Assembly (NCBI RefSeq): GCF_003287975.1
Contig: NZ_QMKQ01000014.1
Coordinates: forward strand, 45,664 to 109,663
DNA: 64,000 nucleotides
Reading direction: 5' to 3'
From: Arthrobacter sp. AQ5-05
Lineage (GTDB): Bacteria; Actinomycetota; Actinomycetes; Actinomycetales; Micrococcaceae
Below are positions 58,589 through 64,000 of the stretch, piece by piece. The position numbers and the translations under genes are program-made. The notes beneath the pieces were generated by a model. That model was given only the letters and a program-made list of their open reading frames with translations, ran no database searches and had not been told where the DNA came from. Position 1 is the first letter of the stretch. Each line of letters starts with the position of its first letter.

Positions 58589-59863
58589 GTGAATTCCCCC
58601 ATTTCCCTGAGCCAGCCAGAGATCCAACAAACGGCGATCATTGTCGTCGCAGCCGGCTCCGGAACCCGGCTGGGCTTCGGAATCCCCAAGGCCCTGGTTC
58701 CATTGGCCGGGCGGTCGCTGCTTGAGCACGCGCTGGACCGCATCCAGCTGGCAGGCTGCGCAGCCCACGTCATTGTCGTGCTGCCCCGCGGTGATAAGGA
58801 ACTGGCGGCCCGCGCCGCCGACCATCCGCTGAAACCACGCTGCGTCGATGGAGGCGCAACGCGCAACGACTCGGTTCGTGCCGGGCTGGCGGCCATGGAT
58901 GCTGGAACCGCACGGGTCCTGATCCACGATGCGGCCCGCGCCCTGACCCCGCCGGAGGTCTTCCGCCAGGTGGCCGCGGCGCTGGTTGCCGGGGCCCGCG
59001 CGGTGATTCCGGTGCTGCCGGTGGTGGACACCATCAAGCAGGTCGCCACCGACCCGGGCCACGGGCAGCCGCACATCACCGGCACCCCGGCCCGCGAAAC
59101 GCTGCGCGCGGTCCAAACCCCGCAGGGCTTCCACGCCCCCACGCTGCTGGCCGCGCACCGGCGCGCCGCCGGCTGGGACCGGGCCCAAGCCGAGGCGATC
59201 ACCGATGACGCGATGCTCATGGAGATGCTGGGCGAGCGCGTGGACACCGTTCCGGGCGCGGCCGCGGCACTGAAGATCACCACCAAACCGGACCTCGTCC
59301 TGGCCGAATCCATGCTGCCGCGCCATCCAGAGAAGGAATCCCCGATGACCGAGCCCACCGGCGACCCGGCCCCGCTGTTGATCCCGCGCACCGGAATCGG
59401 GATCGACGTGCATGCCGTAGCCGATCCGTCCGAGTCCCGGCCCATGTGGTTGGCCGGGCTGCATTTCCCCGGGGACCAGGGCCTGTCCGGGCACTCCGAC
59501 GGGGATGCCGTGGCCCATGCCGCCTGCGACGCACTCTTCTCCGCGGCCGGGATCGGGGACCTGGGCACGCACTTCGGCACCGACCGGCCCGAATACGCCG
59601 GGGCCCCGGGCGCCACGCTGCTGGCCGAGGCCGCCCGCCTGGTGCGCGAGGCCGGATTTGAGATCGGCAACGTGGCCGTCCAGTTTGTGGGCCGCCGACC
59701 CAAGTTCGCCGCCCGCCGGCTGGAGGCCGACGCCGTGCTGAGCAAGGCGGCCGGCGCCCCCGTCACCGTCACCGCCACAACCTCGGACGGACTGGGCTAC
59801 GAAGGGACGGGCGAGGGCCTGACCGCCTACGCCACCGCACTGGTGTACTCGGTCCGCCCCTGA
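58589..59863 (+). CDS. ispDF: Bifunctional IspD/IspF of the MEP isoprenoid pathway
   Basis: 424 residues from GTG. Residues 15-245 are IspD (CDP-ME synthase): [21 protein letters not shown] with the CTP-binding Gly/Lys, [12 protein letters not shown] and [14 protein letters not shown] short linker (about 246-265) leads to IspF (ME-cPP synthase): GIGIDVHAV with metal-binding Asp and His, [19 protein letters not shown] with the metal His, GDLGTHF and the [14 protein letters not shown] end. It performs the first and third enzymatic steps after MEP; the middle step is by IspE. Fusion occurs in some bacteria. Confidence 0.96.
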   Translation: MNSPISLSQPEIQQTAIIVVAAGSGTRLGFGIPKALVPLAGRSLLEHALDRIQLAGCAAHVIVVLPRGDKELAARAADHPLKPRCVDGGATRNDSVRAGLAAMDAGTARVLIHDAARALTPPEVFRQVAAALVAGARAVIPVLPVVDTIKQVATDPGHGQPHITGTPARETLRAVQTPQGFHAPTLLAAHRRAAGWDRAQAEAITDDAMLMEMLGERVDTVPGAAAALKITTKPDLVLAESMLPRHPEKESPMTEPTGDPAPLLIPRTGIGIDVHAVADPSESRPMWLAGLHFPGDQGLSGHSDGDAVAHAACDALFSAAGIGDLGTHFGTDRPEYAGAPGATLLAEAARLVREAGFEIGNVAVQFVGRRPKFAARRLEADAVLSKAAGAPVTVTATTSDGLGYEGTGEGLTAYATALVYSVRP

Positions 59864-59916
59864 TTCCCCTCACGACCTCGCACCGGGCGTTTGACCGCCT
59901 CGGATAACCTGTACTG

Positions 59917-61386
59917 GTGAGCATCCGTTTTTACGACACCAAGCAGGCAGCGACCCGGGACTTCGTTCCCCTGATCGAAGGCAGGGTCGGGCTGTACTAT
60001 TGCGGCGCGACAGTCCAGGGCATGCCGCACGTGGGTCACGTGCGCAGCGCCATCGCCTTTGACATCCTCACGCGCTGGCTGGAAAACCGCGGCTTCGAGG
60101 TCACAGTGGTCCGCAATGTCACCGACATCGACGACAAGATCCTTGAAAAGTCCGCGGCCTCCTTCTCCGAGGACTTCGAGGGTGACGAGGACTACTTCGC
60201 CAACGAAGCCTGGTTCGCCCTGGCCTACCGCTTCGAGCAGGAATTCGCCTCCGCGTACGACACCCTGGGTGTGCGCCGGCCGACCTATGAGCCGCGCGCC
60301 ACCGGCCACATCACCGAGATGCACCAGCTGATTGCCACGCTGATCGAGCGCGGCCACGCCTACCCGGCGCTTGACGACTCCGGCGACGTGTACTTCGACG
60401 TGCGCTCCTTCCCCGCCTACGGCTCGCTGACGCACCAGAACGTCGACGACATGCAGGGCGCCCCGGACGCCGATCCACGCGGCAAGCGCGACCCTCGCGA
60501 CTTCGCCCTGTGGAAGGGCCACAAGCCCACGGACCCGGAAACCGCCTCCTGGCCAAGCCCCTGGGGCGCAGGCCGCCCGGGCTGGCACCTGGAATGCTCC
60601 GCCATGGTCACCAAGTACCTGGGCACCGCCTTCGACATCCACGGCGGCGGCCTGGACCTGCGCTTCCCACACCACGAAAACGAGATGGCCCAGTCGATGG
60701 CGGCGGGCCACGACTTCGCGAACTTCTGGATGCACAACGGCATGGTCACCTACCAGGGCGAGAAGATGTCCAAGTCGATCGGCAACACCATCTCCCCGGC
60801 GCAGATGCTGGAACTGGCCACCCCGCGCGTGGTCCGATATTTCCTGGGCCAGGCGCACTACCGCTCGCAGCTGGACTACCGCCCCGACTCGCTGGCCGAG
60901 GCCACGGCCGCGGTCGAGCGCATCGACACTTTCGTCGCCAATGCGCTTTTGCGCATCCACAATGTCGGACCGAACGACGACTTCTCCATCGACATGCACC
61001 ACTTCGAGGTCACCGAGGCGTTCGCCAACGCCATGAACGACGACTTGAACGTGCCCCAGGCGCTGGCAGCCCTGCACGAGACCGTGCGCCGCGGCAACAC
61101 CGCGCTGGCCGCTGGCGAGATGGATACCGCGGATGAAGCAATGCAGCAGGTCATGGCCATGACCTACGCGCTGGGACTGGATGACACCATCGAGGCCGGC
61201 GGCGGTGCAGACTCGGCCCTGAGCTCGGCCCTGGGCGTGTTGGTTGCCGCGCAATTGGCCGACCGGGCCGCCGCCCGCGAAGCCAAGGACTGGGCACGTT
61301 CGGATGCCATCCGGGACACCCTGGCAGCGGCGGGAATCGTGGTCGAGGATTCCGCCGACGGTGCCCGCTGGAGCCTGAAAGCGTAA
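59917..61386 (+). CDS. cysS: Cysteinyl-tRNA synthetase
   Basis: 489 residues, the usual length of the class I enzyme. The HIGH-like motif is PHVGHVRS (about 38-45), the zinc site includes Cys in [16 protein letters not shown] and the His/Glu of [10 protein letters not shown], and the KMSKS loop is [10 protein letters not shown]. It charges tRNA-Cys with Cys. GTG start with TAACCT ending 6 nt upstream. Follows ispDF by 53 nt and is followed by rlmB, an order conserved in actinobacteria. Confidence 0.97.
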   Translation: MSIRFYDTKQAATRDFVPLIEGRVGLYYCGATVQGMPHVGHVRSAIAFDILTRWLENRGFEVTVVRNVTDIDDKILEKSAASFSEDFEGDEDYFANEAWFALAYRFEQEFASAYDTLGVRRPTYEPRATGHITEMHQLIATLIERGHAYPALDDSGDVYFDVRSFPAYGSLTHQNVDDMQGAPDADPRGKRDPRDFALWKGHKPTDPETASWPSPWGAGRPGWHLECSAMVTKYLGTAFDIHGGGLDLRFPHHENEMAQSMAAGHDFANFWMHNGMVTYQGEKMSKSIGNTISPAQMLELATPRVVRYFLGQAHYRSQLDYRPDSLAEATAAVERIDTFVANALLRIHNVGPNDDFSIDMHHFEVTEAFANAMNDDLNVPQALAALHETVRRGNTALAAGEMDTADEAMQQVMAMTYALGLDDTIEAGGGADSALSSALGVLVAAQLADRAAAREAKDWARSDAIRDTLAAAGIVVEDSADGARWSLKA

Positions 61387-61387
61387 G

Positions 61388-61405
61388 TTGCCCCACAAAG
61401 GGCAA
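61388..61405 (+). terminator. Short hairpin after cysS
   Basis: TTGCCC-CACAAA-GGGCAA directly after the stop. It could be a weak terminator or attenuator before rlmB. Confidence 0.45.
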
Positions 61406-61491
61406 GGAATCGACGTTCTTTGTCGCTAAAATGGGCGGGGCGGTGTGTGAAATCGCCGTGCCGTCCGCCCCGATCCTAGGAATACACCATC

Positions 61492-62490
61492 ATGTCTGCT
61501 GCACAGAAGCGTTCCGGCGCCATACGCAAGAGCAAGAAGGGCCCCTCCGTCGGAACTGGCGGATATGGCCGCAAGGCACTCGAAGGCAAGGGCCCCACGC
61601 CCAAGGCCGAGGACCGCCCCTACCACAAGGCCTACAAGAACAAGGAGCTCGCCGAGCGCTCCGCCGCCAAGCGCGGCCCGGCCAAGGGCCCTGCGCCCCG
61701 CGGACGCAGCACCGGGGGACGTTCGAAGAACAGCGAAGAGCTGGTCACCGGGCGCAACTCCGTCGTCGAGGCACTTCGCGCCGGCATTCCGACCAAGGCC
61801 CTGTACATCGCCATCCGTATCGACGTGGACGAGCGTGTCCGCGAAGTCTTGAAGATCGCTGCCGAGCGCAGCATCCCGGTGATGGAAACCGGCAAGCCGG
61901 AATTGGACCGGATGACCGACGAGGCCATTCACCAGGGCTTGGTTCTTCAGGTTCCGCCGTACAACTACGCCGATGCGCTGGAAACCGTCAACGCCACCAT
62001 CTCCAAGTTCAAGAAGGGCCATATCAAGAACGCCCCGCTGTTCATCGCCTTGGACGGGATCACCGATCCACGAAACCTCGGTGCCATCATTCGTTCGGCC
62101 TCGGCTTTCAACGCCCACGCGGTAATTGTTCCCGAGCGTCGCTCGGTGGGCATGACCGCTTCGGCGTGGAAGACCAGCGCCGGTGCCGCGGTGCGTGTCC
62201 CGGTTACCCGCGCTCCGAACCTGACCTCCACTCTCAAGGGCATCAAGGAAGCCGGCGTGTTTGTCATCGGACTTGATGGCGAAGGCGACGTTTCGCTTCC
62301 GGATCTTGGCTTGGCCACCGATCCCCTGTGCATCGTTGTGGGTTCCGAGGGCAAGGGCCTCTCCCGCCTGGTGCGCGAGAACTGCGACTTGATCGTCTCG
62401 ATCCCGATCAACTCCAACATGGAGTCGTTGAACGCATCGATGGCAGTTGGCATCACCCTCTACGAGGTTTCGCGCAAGCGCAGCAAGTAG
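61492..62490 (+). CDS. rlmB: 23S rRNA (guanosine-2'-O)-methyltransferase RlmB
   Basis: 332 residues. The first 80 are Lys/Arg/Pro-rich (RNA-binding tail, AQKRSGAIRKSKKGPSVG), then a SpoU substrate-binding domain (ELVTGRNSVVEALRAG) and a SPOUT knot: motif 1 NLGAIIRSASAFNAH, motif 2 IVVGSEGKGLSRL and motif 3 IPINSNMESLNASMAVGI. Modifies G2251 (E. coli numbering) in 23S rRNA. The context next to cysS is conserved in actinobacteria and supports the name. Confidence 0.93.
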   Translation: MSAAQKRSGAIRKSKKGPSVGTGGYGRKALEGKGPTPKAEDRPYHKAYKNKELAERSAAKRGPAKGPAPRGRSTGGRSKNSEELVTGRNSVVEALRAGIPTKALYIAIRIDVDERVREVLKIAAERSIPVMETGKPELDRMTDEAIHQGLVLQVPPYNYADALETVNATISKFKKGHIKNAPLFIALDGITDPRNLGAIIRSASAFNAHAVIVPERRSVGMTASAWKTSAGAAVRVPVTRAPNLTSTLKGIKEAGVFVIGLDGEGDVSLPDLGLATDPLCIVVGSEGKGLSRLVRENCDLIVSIPINSNMESLNASMAVGITLYEVSRKRSK

Positions 62491-62732
62491 GGCAACACCG
62501 TGCACCGGGCACTGCCCGGAAGGCGCTAGGCTTTCATGAAAGTGGTTCGACGTTTCTGGCAAGGATTCGTCGGACCACTTTCTTCGTTAACGCGGGTCCC
62601 GGTGCCCCGGGGCGGCCCGGCGGGCTATTCCCAAGCCCGGCGATTCTCGATAGCGTGAGACACAAGGGAACCCCGGGCTCCGGAATGCAGCCGGGGGAAC
62701 ATCTCGTCGCAGCGAAGGGATGGAGAAACACC

Positions 62733-63488
62733 ATGGGTCCAACGCAGCCAGACGCCGATGACTATGCACCGCAACGGCTTGAGGAATCCTTGGGTGCACC
62801 ATTGCATGTGCGGCCCGAGGTCTTGGAAGCGGTTGAACGCGGCGAAGACAAATCCCCGCATGCGGTCCTCGGCCCGCACCTGAACCGCTTGGGTCACGTG
62901 AGCGTCAGGACCCTGCAACGCGATGCCCTGGCCATCAACATCCTCACCAAAAGCGAGACCGTTCCGATGGCACGCGAACACGGGGACATCTGGATGGGCC
63001 TGCTTGAAGCCAAGGAGATCGGGCGGGTGCCCGATTACCGGATCCAACGCATTGAGCCCGACGGGGTACGTGTGGTCGACGATCCGTACCGGCACACACC
63101 GCGCCTTGGCGAGATGGAGCTGCATCGAATCAGGACCGGGGGAGTACAGGTGCAGGAGCTCCTGCTTGGTGCGCACCCCCAGCACTACTCTTCACCCATG
63201 GGGGAGGTGGAAGGCACCGGTTTCGTGGTCAAGCAGGACGACGCCGTGGCCGTACGGGTGTGCGGCGACTTCAATATCTGGAACGGTTCCTCCCACGCCA
63301 TGCGCAAGCTTGGAAACAGCGGGATCTGGGAGATCTTCATCCCCGGTGTGGCCATCGGGGCCAAATACCGTTTCGAGTACCTGGAGCCCACAGGTACATG
63401 GGTCGAGTACGCCGACCCGGTTGGCCATTATTCGACCGAGGATCCGGACACCATCTGTGTGGTCCAACCCGAGGGATTCGAAGCCTAG
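62733..63488 (+). CDS. GlgB N-terminal/CBM48 protein without a catalytic domain
   Basis: 251 residues from ATG at 62733 (GGATGGAG upstream). Residues 35-140 match the GlgB N1 domain (PEVLEAVERGEDKSPHAVLGPHL, DPYRHTPRLGEMELHRI), and residues 150-240 the CBM48 carbohydrate-binding module (GTGFVVKQDDAVAVRVCGDFNIWNGSSHAMRKLG, SGIWEIFIPGVAIGAKYRFEYLE). The protein ends just where the GH13 barrel should begin, with no catalytic domain in any frame downstream, and before the rRNA promoters. Either a truncated branching enzyme kept for glycogen binding, or an independently evolved regulatory protein. Confidence 0.85.
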   Translation: MGPTQPDADDYAPQRLEESLGAPLHVRPEVLEAVERGEDKSPHAVLGPHLNRLGHVSVRTLQRDALAINILTKSETVPMAREHGDIWMGLLEAKEIGRVPDYRIQRIEPDGVRVVDDPYRHTPRLGEMELHRIRTGGVQVQELLLGAHPQHYSSPMGEVEGTGFVVKQDDAVAVRVCGDFNIWNGSSHAMRKLGNSGIWEIFIPGVAIGAKYRFEYLEPTGTWVEYADPVGHYSTEDPDTICVVQPEGFEA

Positions 63489-63658
63489 AAATGCGGATTT
63501 TTTCAATGCAATGAAACCCCGCCCTTGACCGGTAAATACTGTGGGCCAGTTCACAGAAATCCAATTTGGCAATTTTCGTTGGTTTTGGACCGTTATATGA
63601 CCGAGATTCCCCGTGATTCTGCGGTTTGCGCGCTTCGGAGGGTGGAGGAAGCCCGCGT

Positions 63659-63688
63659 TTGGACATTCGGGCGGGTTGCGCGTAGAGT
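63659..63688 (+). promoter_or_regulatory. rrn promoter candidate P1
   Basis: TTGGAC (63659-63664), an 18-nt spacer, TAGAGT (63683-63688). Confidence 0.55.
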
Positions 63689-63779
63689 TGTTTCTCGCAC
63701 CGAGCCCCGCAGCCTAGCCCGAAAGGGAGAGCCGCGGAAGGCGGATGCAAAGAATTCCAAATGAATTTCGGAAGTCGAT

Positions 63780-63808
63780 TTGACTCCGGGTTTGAATGGG
63801 ACTAAGCT
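63780..63808 (+). promoter_or_regulatory. rrn promoter candidate P2
   Basis: TTGACT (63780-63785), a 17-nt spacer, TAAGCT (63803-63808). This is the best promoter match in the window. Confidence 0.75.
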
Positions 63809-63876
63809 TGAAAAGTTGCTCCAGAGCGAAGCGCCGGCAGGAAACATCAGCCCGGGTCGTGGAAGTTGGAAGCGTC

Positions 63877-63904
63877 TGTTGTTTGAGAACTCAATAGTGT
63901 GCCA
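63877..63904 (+). promoter_or_regulatory. rrn leader antitermination (boxA-like) element
   Basis: TGTTGTTTGAGAACTCAA and the following TAGTGTGCC match the conserved actinobacterial rrn boxA-type leader, which recruits the Nus factors. Confidence 0.75.
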
Positions 63905-64000
63905 AATTTGTTGATACCAATTTATTTATTTTATTGGTGAATGGTTTCAGGGTCCGCACCCCCGTGTGGATTCCTGGGGCAATTTGCCGGGATTTTTTTA

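Larger units (their letters stand above)
63489..64000 (+). other. rRNA operon promoter and leader region
   Basis: 512 bp without a gene. The last 200 nt match, as far as I recall, the leader found upstream of 16S rRNA in Arthrobacter-type genomes. The 16S gene is expected within about the next 100 bases. 63489-63600 holds nothing recognisable. Confidence 0.8.

Noticed and set aside
63525..63764. Small frames in the rRNA leader region
   Set aside because: They overlap the rrn promoters, lack an RBS and show no recognisable protein.

Overview
The window is chromosomal DNA of a high-GC actinobacterium, most likely a member of the Micrococcaceae (Arthrobacter in the broad sense or a close genus). 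The evidence is gene content and order: a divergent lpqE-type lipoprotein, carD, fused ispD-ispF, cysS and rlmB; senX3-regX3 with phoU; a bacterial proteasome activator ending in GQYL; GTP-dependent PEP carboxykinase; DUF4193, DUF2516 and DUF5671 proteins; and an Arthrobacter-type rRNA leader in the last 200 bases. The species cannot be named from the sequence alone.

Layout. 1-1277: a two-component system on the minus strand, the kinase cut by the window edge. 1278-3289: a long regulatory region with a CRP/GlxR-like site, an orphan winged-helix protein and a SixA-type phosphatase. 3527-6393: an uncharacterised pair, a P-loop protein and an ABC-exporter-like protein with a decayed nucleotide-binding domain. 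6413-10268: a three-gene minus-strand operon (ABC-ATPase-like protein without a Walker lysine, YhgE/Pip membrane protein, TetR repressor) with an operator inside its promoter. 10390-14183: lactonase, lipase-like hydrolase, two identical tRNA-Arg genes and an LtrA protein. 14184-20206: pckG, a PadR regulator with a hydrolase, and the nitric-oxide module nsrR-hmp. 20207-24363: phosphomannomutase with a small partner, and a RecQ helicase with a PRTase-like tail. 24534-26614: the decayed part of the window, with a frameshifted DUF4242 gene, a degenerate IS605-type element (tnpA remnant, tnpB with a deletion and a 78-bp tandem duplication) and a large palindrome. 26764-36284: hypotheticals, an S9 peptidase, a low-GC orphan HsdR_N-type nuclease, an FAD/NAD(P) protein, a broken VOC gene, two tRNA-Ser genes and a quinone oxidoreductase. 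36404-44350: cstA-ybdD, bpa, an ECF sigma factor with a membrane partner, AKR, GNAT, MepB and tRNA-Thr. 44433-54009: exported peptidase-like hydrolase, holB, tmk, a cystathionine gamma-synthase-like gene, membrane proteins, methyltransferase, gpmA and DUF4193. 54216-63488: phoU, senX3-regX3, lpqE, carD, ispDF, cysS, rlmB and a GlgB-like protein without a catalytic domain. 63489-64000: promoters and leader of an rRNA operon whose 16S gene lies just past the window.

Two themes stand out. First, ten genes have a -10-like hexamer exactly 7 nt before the start codon, and six more have one at 6 nt, the arrangement expected of leaderless transcripts. Second, two ABC-ATPase-like proteins in the first 11 kb, unrelated in architecture, have both lost the ATP-binding residues while keeping the fold's other landmarks. 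No CRISPR array, prophage or complete mobile element was found. All family assignments come from reading motifs, not from database searches.
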